Below are positions 1 to 9,200 of a DNA stretch of 64,000 nt, one piece after another. Position 1 is the stretch's first letter. Every line of letters starts with the position of its first letter. Position numbers and translations under genes: made by a program. The stretch comes from Nitrosomonas marina. GTDB lineage: Bacteria; Pseudomonadota; Gammaproteobacteria; Burkholderiales; Nitrosomonadaceae. Below the pieces are notes generated by a model that saw only the letters and a list, made by a program, of their open reading frames with translations, made no database searches and was not told the origin of the DNA. The stretch is from positions 28,074 to 92,073 of the forward strand of contig NZ_FOIA01000016.1 in the NCBI RefSeq assembly GCF_900111605.1, given 5' to 3'.

Positions 1-1646
1 TAAAGAACCCCATTAGACCAATGATTGGTATGTGCAGTCAGAACTTGACTAAAATAATTTGGAATCTCCGTGTTTCCATAATTGAGAATTGTATCGAAGT
101 TATATCTAAAAATATCGCCAGGAATATAGTCGTCACCCGCAAGCTGCACCAAATCCCCTGAGGTAATCCAGTGTTTGACACTATCAACAAATGCGGGATT
201 GAATTTGGTTACGAATTGTTCAGCGATGCCCGGGGAATTAAATGTAACGATCTTGCCAAGTGAAATACCATCGGAAGTCGCTTCGGCAGCCAGCAACTGT
301 GCCTGGGCGCCTGCCTGGCTATGGCCGGTAATGCTCGGATCAGGGTTTTCTTTTAACCAGGCTTCTATACCTTTACTATTATTTAACCCTAAGTTTTTAT
401 TATTCCATGCATCAATAAATTCCTGATACCCAACACCATTAATATCAAAATTAGCCAACCAGTCAAAAGCACTGCCCGTACCACGAATCGCCAATATCGG
501 CGCTTTACTCTCGCTTATTAGTCCGACCGCTTGAAATGTTCCTTGATTAAATACTTCATCAATTATGTAACCAAACGGCACCTGAATGGATGCCCATTTA
601 TCCAATGTAGCAAGCCGATCATCATAGGCCAAAATGCGGGCAAAATATTCGAGCTCGGATTCACTGGGTTTTTCCAGATCTACTAATACTTGACCATCCT
701 GAATGGTAAATGTCGTTGATGCCAGATATTCAGAAGGGGGCTGGGTTGGATCACCCTGCACAATCAATCCAAATTTCTCTTCTGACTCATTAATACTGTC
801 ACTCAAAAGCGTGACCGGAATAGGTGCCGATACTTTCTCACCCACACCAAATGTATAGGGTTGATTCAGCAAACCCGTATAATCCCCTTGGTTAGTGCTC
901 CCATGCACCTGCGTTGTGCTGATATAGACCGTTTCTTCCGATCCAATTCGGTTGTCCGGGCGCGTTATCGTGAAATTCAGAATACCGCTTGTCTCATACA
1001 CCACAGTATTCTCCGGATCGATCGCCCAAGTACCAGTTGTTGGACCGGCAAGCTCAATCGTTTTGTCCAGAAACTGTACTTTCTCTACATTGCGCAGTTC
1101 TACAGTACCTGAATAAAAGGACCCAAAATCGCCATTCACCGACCCGCCTTTTGGTTGGATTCGTAAGATGCCACTTAAATCAACCATGGAAAAATCTTCG
1201 CTGTTGGCAAAATAAACGATCGTATCAGTACCACCACCGCCATCTATTAATGCGCCACCATTTTTATGATCAATTGCGTCATCTCCAGCGGTTCCAGTTA
1301 TCTCCTCATAATTGGAATTTCTTCCTTTAATAATATTATTGCTGCTCGGTGGTGGCAGCGTTATCGTCTTATCCAAAAATTGCGCTTTCTCTACATTGCG
1401 CAACTCCACAACTCCTGAATAAAAGGACCCAAAATCGCCATTCACCGACCCGCCTTTTGGTTGGATTCGTAAGATGCCACTTAAATCAACCATGGAAAAA
1501 TCTTCGCTGTTGGCAAAATAAACGATCGTATCAGTACCGCCACCGCCATCTATTAATGCGCCTCCATTTTTGTGGTCAATTGTGTCATCTCCAGCAGTTC
1601 CAGTTATCTCCTCATAACTGGAATTTGTTCCTTCGATTATCGCCAT
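1..1646 (-). CDS. Large RTX-like/Calx-beta surface protein with lipase-type motif (3' end outside window)
   Basis: The reading frame is open on the minus strand from an ATG at 1646 to the window edge (about 548 codons seen), so the C-terminus is missing. In order it holds two near-identical ~100-residue modules, each starting with an RTX-like patch (EEITGTAGDD, IDGGGGTDTIVYF). A Calx-beta-like stretch follows (TWAIDPENTVVYETSG to SDSINESEEKFGLIVQGDP), then a class-3-lipase-like alpha/beta-hydrolase region containing GHSQAGAQAQ at about 309-326. There is no N-terminal signal peptide, as expected for a type I secretion substrate; the exporter encoded at 25.6-30.2 kb is a candidate. The nucleophile Ser lies in a normal GxSxG elbow, but the Asp and His of a triad cannot be assigned. 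Function as an esterase/lipase is inferred; it could be a structural adhesin. Confidence 0.75.
   Translation of the reverse strand, partial: MAIIEGTNSSYEEITGTAGDDTIDHKNGGALIDGGGGTDTIVYFANSEDFSMVDLSGILRIQPKGGSVNGDFGSFYSGVVELRNVEKAQFLDKTITLPPPSSNNIIKGRNSNYEEITGTAGDDAIDHKNGGALIDGGGGTDTIVYFANSEDFSMVDLSGILRIQPKGGSVNGDFGSFYSGTVELRNVEKVQFLDKTIELAGPTTGTWAIDPENTVVYETSGILNFTITRPDNRIGSEETVYISTTQVHGSTNQGDYTGLLNQPYTFGVGEKVSAPIPVTLLSDSINESEEKFGLIVQGDPTQPPSEYLASTTFTIQDGQVLVDLEKPSESELEYFARILAYDDRLATLDKWASIQVPFGYIIDEVFNQGTFQAVGLISESKAPILAIRGTGSAFDWLANFDINGVGYQEFIDAWNNKNLGLNNSKGIEAWLKENPDPSITGHSQAGAQAQLLAAEATSDGISLGKIVTFNSPGIAEQFVTKFNPAFVDSVKHWITSGDLVQLAGDDYIPGDIFRYNFDTILNYGNTEIPNYFSQVLTAHTNHWSNGVL
1057..1636 (-). 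repeat. Two direct copies of a ~274-bp coding segment, period 306 bp
   Basis: Positions 1057-1330 and 1363-1636 are near-identical direct copies with a period of exactly 306 bp (102 codons). They therefore duplicate the N-terminal RTX-like module in frame. Differences are scattered single bases, which suggests a fairly recent duplication. Confidence 0.9.
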
Positions 1647-2510
1647 TCCGATTTATTCATTCTGATTAAAAGGTTTCAATTGACCACACTAACTGTACTT
1701 GTCAGTACGTTTTTTGGGTATTGATGATAATTATCCAAGCAAAATTTGTACCTAAGTCCAATATAATCCTGCAATCCCTTATAAATACTGGAATAACCTT
1801 TTCAATTTGGCAATGTCATTAGAAAAAAACACAGGCTGAATAACCCTTATGTAAAAATATACGACACCTGGCCATGTCAAGAATGCCTGACTTTGATAAC
1901 AAAGCCATGCACACTTTGCGAAACACATTTCACAAGTTGCTGTTAATATACAGCTTTTTTCTAACAGACACCGAAGCAGCGTTATTATCGCTGCAATTGT
2001 GTGTGTAAAATTTATCGACAAGCCTTATATCAAATAATGGAATTACAGATACTGTTACGAGCTGAGGAAGGTACATCGGATAGTGACGAGAAAGCTGACA
2101 AGCCCATGAACCGGCTTGAATCCCGTAGATCTACACAGGATATCGGCAAGAGCTGGCACACCGCCTCGGCCGACGCCGTTAAGAAGCTGAAAAGCTGCTT
2201 TGATTCATTTTATGATTGAATTCAAGGACAAACTGATTGGATATTTTTGAACCAGACGGTTACACCGTTAAATTTACAGTCCCTCTGGTAGGAACCCGTC
2301 AGTATTACATCCAATTTACTTAAACTGCAGGTGCACTCTATGATAATAATTTTTCAATTCCATGCTAAAACAACACAGGTGGATGTGCGGGCGCATTAAA
2401 CAGGTTGCATCAAAGTTATGATCCTTTTTTAATCAACTTCTGCCCTCATTTTATTTTGCCGAATCGACATGACCTCTTAGGCAGTCACTGCAAGCTAATG
2501 GATTTTATAC
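1647..2510. other. Intergenic region without a supported gene
   Basis: AT-rich spacer of 864 bp upstream of the lipase-like gene and downstream of the coiled-coil gene. A short plus-strand frame at 2001-2219 (72 codons) and a short in-frame stretch around 2237-2322 (reads DIFEPDGYTVKFTVPLVG, then a stop) could be gene remnants. I recognise neither, and neither has a convincing ribosome binding site. Confidence 0.5.
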
Positions 2511-2975
2511 TTAAGGCATATACTTGATGGCGGCAATAACAATGCCACCTACCGTAAGCGTAGTCGTAAAAGACCAAACCATAAAACGATCAATGCGGGT
2601 AGTTAATACTTCAAATCGCTTATCAACCTGCTCAAATCGTTTATCGATATGCTCAAATCGTTTATCGATATGTTCAAATCGTTTTTCGATCTGTTCAAAT
2701 CGTTTGTCGATCTGTTCAAATCGTTTGTCGATCTGTTCAAATCGTTTGTCGATTTGCTCAAATCGTTTTTCGATCTGCTCAAATCGTTTTTCCATTTGTT
2801 TGAAACCTTCGATCATCAGTTCGCGCTGATGCTTTAACTCTTCTTCAACTCGAACGATTCTTTCTCTGATTTCCAGCTCATAGCGAACATTATTATTGGC
2901 CATATCAGGCCGTTCTGTTAAAACTTCAATAATAAGATTGCGAATTTCTTCAATATCTTCTGTCGCAAGCGCCAT
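2511..2975 (-). CDS. Heptad-repeat coiled-coil protein with C-terminal membrane anchor
   Basis: A 154-aa protein of unknown function. Residues 1-50 form an acidic helical head. Residues ~58-120 consist of about nine tandem seven-residue units of the form (I/V/M)(D/E)KRFE(Q/H), a strict heptad pattern predicting a long parallel coiled coil. Residues ~130-150 (MVWSFTTTLTVGGIVIAAI) form one transmembrane helix at the extreme C-terminus, as in tail-anchored proteins. Such repeat proteins are common as hypothetical genes in proteobacteria and loosely resemble DUF1640/CCDC90-type proteins; the role here is unknown. The start at 2975 agrees with the conserved-looking head. It lies between two surface-protein genes but has its own strand-matched spacer. 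Confidence 0.7.
   Translation of the reverse strand: MALATEDIEEIRNLIIEVLTERPDMANNNVRYELEIRERIVRVEEELKHQRELMIEGFKQMEKRFEQIEKRFEQIDKRFEQIDKRFEQIDKRFEQIEKRFEHIDKRFEHIDKRFEQVDKRFEVLTTRIDRFMVWSFTTTLTVGGIVIAAIKYMP
2616..2805 (-). repeat. 21-bp tandem repeat encoding the KRFEQID heptads
   Basis: About nine head-to-tail copies of a 21-bp unit (plus strand tcaaatcgtttgtcgatctg and variants) lie inside the coiled-coil gene. Because the unit is a multiple of three, copy number could change by slippage without a frameshift. Confidence 0.85.
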
Positions 2976-3146
2976 GTCTTTTTTCCTACACCAGTTTACT
3001 GACTAATCATATCATTTATGACACCATTTCGGTCCTGATGTTTATTGATTGTTTAATTTGTTTGGAACAGCGTAATTCTATTAACGCAAGATCTGCCCCC
3101 CCTTGTTGTACTACTCGCAGTTGGATTTAAATATTATTACTCATAA

Positions 3147-3179
3147 AAAAGTCCCTCAAATAAAATTTGAGGGACTTTT
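3147..3179 (-). terminator. Rho-independent terminator of the RsaA-like gene
   Basis: A 14-bp perfect stem (GTCCCTCAAA core, 3147-3160 with 3166-3179) and a 5-nt loop are followed on the minus strand by a T-run. It lies 43 bp past the stop of the 969-aa surface-protein gene and matches its direction. Confidence 0.9.
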
Positions 3180-3221
3180 ATTTACAAAGATAGTTTTATA
3201 TCTTTTTGAACCAGTTACATC

Positions 3222-6134
3222 TTAGGTAAACAACAATGTATCTGGTGCACCATCGGTAAATGTTGATGTAGACAAATCTAATTGTCCAGTCAGTTTAACT
3301 GCAATATCCGTTGCAGCAAATGTGTTGCCAGCAGTATTATCTTGAACGAGATAAGTATTGCCTCCGAACTGGAACCAGTCAACTATCGTGTTCGTACCAC
3401 CATCACCAGCGGCTGCAATATCAAGCGCTGCTGCAAGGTTTGCGGCGCCGGACACATCAACTTTAGCAGCGGTAAACTCACTTATGCCATTACCCGCAGC
3501 CAATGATATTGTTTCACCTAAGGTGAAGTCAGTAATTGTTGGAGCCAGTAATGTGGTAGATGTTCCACCCAGTGCTGTCGTAACGATAAAGGTATCGGTA
3601 CCACCATTACCTGTCATCGTTGCGCCATTAACGCTTGATTGAATGCTGTCATTGTTACTACCACCTATCAGGATGTCGCCAAGACCGCTTCCAGCTGCAA
3701 AAGCTGTTTGATTACCGATAATTGTTAAAGCGCCAGTCAGATCAGCTGCGTCAAACTTACTTCCTGTTGCTGTAGCGGCTGTCGCATTGGTAATGGTAAG
3801 GTTAGAATTACCCGAAATGTCATACACACTGTTATCAGCATTCGATAAGGTGGTGATAGTGTTGGTTGTAACTCCCGCAGTTCCATTTGAGGTTAACGTT
3901 ACGTCAGTTTGACCAACCGTTAATGCCGTTGCTGTTGTTCCGTTATTAAGATCAATCGCGAGATCATTAACGCCTACCGCGCTACTATACGTTTGCGCTG
4001 TTGAACTAGCGTTTAATGAGATTTTTGCGCCGGTTGCTATATTGGAAATGGTATTGGTCAATGCTGCCGTATCAATTGCAAATGATTTGATGGTCGTTAA
4101 TGAAGAGCCATCAATCGTTATATCGGCATTCAACCCCAGTACTTCGAAATTCTGCGCAGCGTTAATTTTGGTCAGTTCATTAGCACTGATCACTGTATCT
4201 GAGATACCCAGCTTATCAGCAGTACCGGCACCGCCATCTAATTGACTGCCCGCTGTCAAAACACCAAGATTATCATCTGCAAACGTGATTGCATCATTCC
4301 CAGAACCACCAGTAAATGTGAAGCCGGCTTTGGTTGTCGCTGCAGTTGCATTTACATTGACGCCGCCACTGCTCGTACCTGCATTTACATTATTTAATGC
4401 AGCCGCATCCGCTGCTGCCAGCGCATACGTTATCTGTTGGCTACCGCCGACCACATGGTCACGCACCGTTGCTGGTCCTGTCAATGTGCTAATGGCATTC
4501 GTAGCACCGTTTGACATAATATTCAATGTTTGCGTTGATGCGCCACCCGTAATGGTCAATGCCTGAGGTGTTGCTGCTCCTTGGTATCCATTTAAATGCA
4601 GATTCAAAGCAGCATCATTGGGCCCCGCCCAGGTAGTAGGAAAGGCTCCAGCAGCACCATTGGTTGGACCTGTAGCCAATTGCAGCGTTTGATCGGTCGT
4701 TGTGGTAATGGTTCTACCTGCAGCTGCACTTAATGCTGATGCATTGTTAATGGCAATCTTCTCTATACCTGTAGCGGCTTTTGTCAAAGAGGAAAAATTT
4801 TGATCTGCATCCGCGACATGATCAATAATCAAATTTTCAGTATTGGTAATCACACCAGTTGGACTTGGAGTTGCTCCACTCAGAGTAAATCCGGAGCCAA
4901 ATATTGTAAATGTATCCGTACCGCCGGCGCCATTGATTTGATCGGCTGCATTGACTGTTAGCCCACCAGCAGTGATATCACCGATTATGCTATCGTTATT
5001 ACCCGAACCATTATATACGTCTGTTGCTGCTGTCAGCGCAAACACGTCACCGCCACCCGATGTGCCGTCATTAACGGTCGTTTCTTCTTCAAGTGTCGTG
5101 CCATTGACTTCTGCAGTTACAGTATACATTTCAGGCAGCTCCGTCAGCCCATCGCTTTTTGCCGCCACTGCGAAAGTTGCTGTTGTAGAACCCGCAGCAA
5201 TAGTGACTGTTTGTGGGTTAAAGGTTCCTGTTGCGAAGTCATTCAGGTTCGTTGTATTGGTACCCTGGTCTGCCGCAGTAGAATCTCCGGGCGATACTGT
5301 AAACACGACGTCGGTATCTGAGGCCAATTCTTCGCTTGCTGTTACGGTATACGTAACATCTGTTCCTTCAGTTCCATTTTCTACACTTGGCGTCAGTGTA
5401 AAAGTCAGTTCCGTATTGTTGGTAACTTCTGTTGCCGACAACGATGCGGCATCGTTGCCTGCATCATCCTGAACGCGATTACTTGCAGGTTGTGTGTAGG
5501 CAACTGTCAGTGTGTCTGTGCTTTTTACCGGCGCATCCAGGGTCAATGTCACTTCGGAACCGGAAACTGACACTGAACTAATGGTCGCAGCTGATCCGCC
5601 TACCAGTACTTCGAAATCACCCAATGCTGGAATACTGTTATCATCCAGTGATTCGTTGTAGGTCAGGACTACACTTGTGCCATCTGCCGCTGCGCTGCTG
5701 AATTCAGGCGCTGTTTCATCAACGGGTGGTGTATCAGGTGGAATAGTGACCGCTCCGCCATTGCTGGGATCTTCGCCTTCTCCTGGTACTGTTGTGCCTA
5801 ATGTATCTGTTACAAATCCACTATAATCACTTGACGTTCCCGGTGTGCCTGTCAGCGGGTTGCCGCCAATTTCAAATGTAAAGCTTGATGCGCCCAGAAC
5901 CGTGATTACCGCGCCATTACTTAAGGTCAGTTGCGCCGTATCATTCGCCACCACAGAGCTCGTAATTTCCAATCCGCCAATTAATTGGATTTTATTTGCA
6001 CCCTGCGTATCAGATATGGTGATTTCAGCATCTGCATCAATCAGTGCAGGTGATAAAATGTAAGTATCATCACCACCGACGCCTGCTTGATTTCCTCGTT
6101 GCACATTAATTACATCATTTTGCTGTGTAGCCAT
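3222..6134 (-). CDS. S-layer-like RTX protein with RsaA-type C-terminal secretion signal
   Basis: A 970-codon acidic, Thr/Ala/Gly-rich protein with no Cys seen. Residues ~140-245 form a SwmB-type domain (ETAPEFSSAAADGTSVVLTY to NRVQDDAGNDAASL). Residues ~246-355 are Calx-beta-like. The remainder is beta-strand repeat with sparse RTX nonapeptide patches (IGGSNNDSI, TGNGGTDTF). The last ~95 residues (AALDIAAAGDGGTNTIVDWF, FQFGGNTYLVQDN, AVKLTGQLDLSTSTF) closely parallel the C-terminus of Caulobacter crescentus RsaA as I recall it, which acts as the type I secretion signal. There is no N-terminal signal peptide. A GGAGG sequence precedes the ATG at 6134 by about 9 nt. The gene lies 117 bp downstream of the larger S-layer-like gene on the same strand and ends at a strong terminator. 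I infer an abundant secreted surface-layer protein. Confidence 0.85.
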   Translation of the reverse strand: MATQQNDVINVQRGNQAGVGGDDTYILSPALIDADAEITISDTQGANKIQLIGGLEITSSVVANDTAQLTLSNGAVITVLGASSFTFEIGGNPLTGTPGTSSDYSGFVTDTLGTTVPGEGEDPSNGGAVTIPPDTPPVDETAPEFSSAAADGTSVVLTYNESLDDNSIPALGDFEVLVGGSAATISSVSVSGSEVTLTLDAPVKSTDTLTVAYTQPASNRVQDDAGNDAASLSATEVTNNTELTFTLTPSVENGTEGTDVTYTVTASEELASDTDVVFTVSPGDSTAADQGTNTTNLNDFATGTFNPQTVTIAAGSTTATFAVAAKSDGLTELPEMYTVTAEVNGTTLEEETTVNDGTSGGGDVFALTAATDVYNGSGNNDSIIGDITAGGLTVNAADQINGAGGTDTFTIFGSGFTLSGATPSPTGVITNTENLIIDHVADADQNFSSLTKAATGIEKIAINNASALSAAAGRTITTTTDQTLQLATGPTNGAAGAFPTTWAGPNDAALNLHLNGYQGAATPQALTITGGASTQTLNIMSNGATNAISTLTGPATVRDHVVGGSQQITYALAAADAAALNNVNAGTSSGGVNVNATAATTKAGFTFTGGSGNDAITFADDNLGVLTAGSQLDGGAGTADKLGISDTVISANELTKINAAQNFEVLGLNADITIDGSSLTTIKSFAIDTAALTNTISNIATGAKISLNASSTAQTYSSAVGVNDLAIDLNNGTTATALTVGQTDVTLTSNGTAGVTTNTITTLSNADNSVYDISGNSNLTITNATAATATGSKFDAADLTGALTIIGNQTAFAAGSGLGDILIGGSNNDSIQSSVNGATMTGNGGTDTFIVTTALGGTSTTLLAPTITDFTLGETISLAAGNGISEFTAAKVDVSGAANLAAALDIAAAGDGGTNTIVDWFQFGGNTYLVQDNTAGNTFAATDIAVKLTGQLDLSTSTFTDGAPDTLLFT

Positions 6135-6199
6135 TATAAATGCCTCCAGTTTTGTAAAAATTATCCTAAAACCTTAATGAAACCGTATGAACCTTTTAA

Positions 6200-6236
6200 T
6201 GTGCTGCCTTTATATCACAATGGATACGGCAGCACA
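6200..6236 (-). promoter_or_regulatory. Hairpin between the two S-layer-like genes
   Basis: TGTGCTGCC (6200-6208) pairs perfectly with GGCAGCACA (6228-6236) around a 19-nt loop. On the minus strand no T-run follows, so it is not a classical terminator. It sits just after the stop of the ~1418-aa gene and 65 bp before the next start, as expected for an mRNA-stabilising or attenuating hairpin that could set different expression levels of the two genes. Confidence 0.6.
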
Positions 6237-6251
6237 AATGATGAACAACGA

Positions 6252-9200
6252 TTAAATCACCTCTATTGCTACTGTTGATGGATCGGCGACACCGATCAAT
6301 TCCAGAGAAATCGCATTACCGGTTGCTTCATCAATACCCAGATTGATAAAGGTACTACCTGTAATTTGATTCTGCTGTACAGCAACAATATTCTCATCTG
6401 CCAATTCGAAGCCGTTTAAAGCATCGAGCGTCGTTATACCATTATCTGATGGATCAAGATCGAATTGAATCGAATCCTCAGTTATATCAAATCCGGTAAT
6501 CTCAAATTGTCCCACGTAATCTTCTGCTAAAGAAAATACTTCAGCACCATCAGCAGCGGTAATGTCATCGGTTACCGGCACTGGCTGTACAGGCGGCTCA
6601 ACACTATCGTTTACAGTGACGCTAGCGCTAGCACCGCCATCCAGTGTTACTGTCAGGGTTTCCTGACCTTCTTCAACACCATCAAATGCCACCCCAATTG
6701 AAATAGTAGCGTTACCATCTGCATCTACGGTTGCCGTGCCGGTCAATTCACCACCGTCCACATCGTCCGCATCCACACCTGATATGGTATAGCCAATCGT
6801 ATCACCCGCTTCAGTATTTGCAGAGGTCACGCTAAATACAGCCGAATTACCCTCATCAACTGAATCCTGATCTGCGCTGATAGCAAACACTGGATCACCA
6901 ACTGGCGGTTCAATTTGTACTGCGGTTACTTCATTATCGTCGGTATCCGTAAGCGTTAACGCCACATTGTTGAAATTCGCAATTGCGTGTTGAGTTGTTG
7001 CGCCGGTCGAGTTAGTGAAGACGTAAACGCGGCCGCCCGGTGTTAACGGATCGTTATAAAACGCTACAGATCCATTGATATCGAGACCATTGATGTCAAT
7101 GGTATCTTTCTCGACTTCTGCAGTCAGCGGATTATCCTGCGCACCACCCAGATTAATCACGTGCCCGGCACCACCATATGCAATGGTCAACTCGATGTTG
7201 TCCAGTCCACCAAAACTTTGGTCTCCGGTAATATTCAATCCGAATGCGCCATTCAGATCCCTTGCATTGATATTCAACACAGATGCTGCGATTGGCGTAA
7301 GGTCTGTACCGGCCGGATCAGTCATCTGTCCATCGTTTGCTGTGATATTCAATGTTTCTGTTTGGCTTGGTGTCGCTGCGTGACCTGCATCCACCAGTGC
7401 ATCAACCACGGTATTATTCAATGTCAGATTCAGCGTTTGTGTTGTGGCCTGATCATTATTGATTACGATATTGCCGACATTTTTAATATTGGCAAGATCC
7501 GAGGTTGTCAGCGTTGATGTATTGCGAATCTCCAACACGTCATTATTCGCGATACCTGCACCGGCTTGAACCAGATTACCCGCAGCATCACGTTCGTCGA
7601 CGTTGTTGCTGATATCTGCTTCACCACCGTCGATGATGTTACCGCCGTTGGCGTTGGCGTCATTCAACACGAATCTGTCTACTGTTGAACCGGTACCTTC
7701 TTCGCCATCATAAGAGAAGTGGTTATTGGCAGACAACGTTGTAGCATCAATACGCACATCATTATTCGATACGCGGCGATCGACATTACCCTCAACAATG
7801 CCATCATTTGGATCCGGGTTGACGGTAACAATACTGCCATCATCATTTGAAATATGGACGATATCGCCGTTTTCGCCATTTGCGTCGATCATGTCGTTAT
7901 CGAGCTGGATGAAGTATTTATTACCTGCGCCATTGCCCGCCAGATACAGATTCTGGAATCCATCCACATTATCCCATTCTGATTGCTGGATAACGATATC
8001 AGTACCATTACCATCTATAACAAGCGTGTTAACGCCGTCACCACCTGAGACGTGATCTGCATTGGTCAGGCCGGCTGTACCGCGCGTGGTTGAGCTGGGG
8101 CTAACATCGTCAAAAATTACCGTATCGTCACCCGCGCCCATGGTAATGGTTTGTCCGCCATCAGTATTGGCTGCTGTTGAGCTGACACGCACGATTATAT
8201 CGCCAACGGCTTCAGCGGCGTCGATGGTTCCAGCGACAACACGCACCTGGGTGTCAAGCGCAGCCACATCCTGTCGGCCCAGGCCATTGGCAGTACCGCC
8301 GGTTGTGCTGATCAAGTCCAAACCCTGCAGACCATTTGCCGCTTCAGCCGCCATCACATCGTCAGCCTCGGCCGCATCGTAGGTGTCTCCACCCTCTTCC
8401 TGGGCTGCTATCGTAGCTTCATCAAGATCTGTTTCCAGTCCGGCGGCTGCAGCCGTATCCACATCAAAGTTCAGGAATTTACCGGCAATACCACCCTGAA
8501 TGGTGATCGTACCCTTGTGTGTCGCGAAGCTGGTCAGCTCCACTGAATTGGATTCTGAATCGTTGTCGATGATTGTTACGTTTTCAACGCCATTTCCGCC
8601 GACTTGATTGGTTTTGACCGTAAAGTTAAAGCGTTTGTCAGAATTCACGCCCTCATCGATTGAAACGCTTAGCAACTCATCATTACCACTCACGCTGGCG
8701 AGTCTTGCATCAATGGTTGTATCGACGATGCCGCCATTACCTGTCGTGCTGTGCTGAATATGCATATCGGCGGCTTGTGCTGCAGACATGTTATCAAACC
8801 TTGCTACCTGATCGGTTCCAGGGTCAGTCGCATTAAAATTCGAATCGTCAGAGATATTCCGCACATTTAAGGTTGTGGTATCAGGGAACTGATTCATATC
8901 CAACCTTACATCCGCGTTATACAACTGCACATCGACAGTTTCAACGCCAGTAACACTGCCCAGCACACCACCCTGGAATGCCACCAGGGTGTCTGCGCCT
9001 TCTCCGCCAGAAATACTATCACCAGCCTGCACCAGATCGTTTAAGTAGAATGTATCGTCAGCGGCAGAGCCGATGATTGTCACATCCTGATCAACGCCGG
9101 ATGTATCAGCCTTACCTGTGGAAACAAATCCCGGCCCAATGTTTAATGTCAACGCACCTGTCATGCCTGACGCGTCAACTGTAGCAAGACGGCCTTGAGT

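Noticed and set aside
2524..2837. Plus-strand frames encoding SNRLSIC or FKSFVDL repeats
   Set aside because: They are the reverse reading of the 21-bp heptad array. The minus-strand coiled-coil protein with its membrane anchor is the sensible reading.
3282..5472. Several long plus-strand open frames opposite the 969-aa surface protein
   Set aside because: They mirror the codon bias of the minus-strand gene, lack ribosome binding sites and encode low-complexity Ala/Val/Ser strings. They are antisense shadows.
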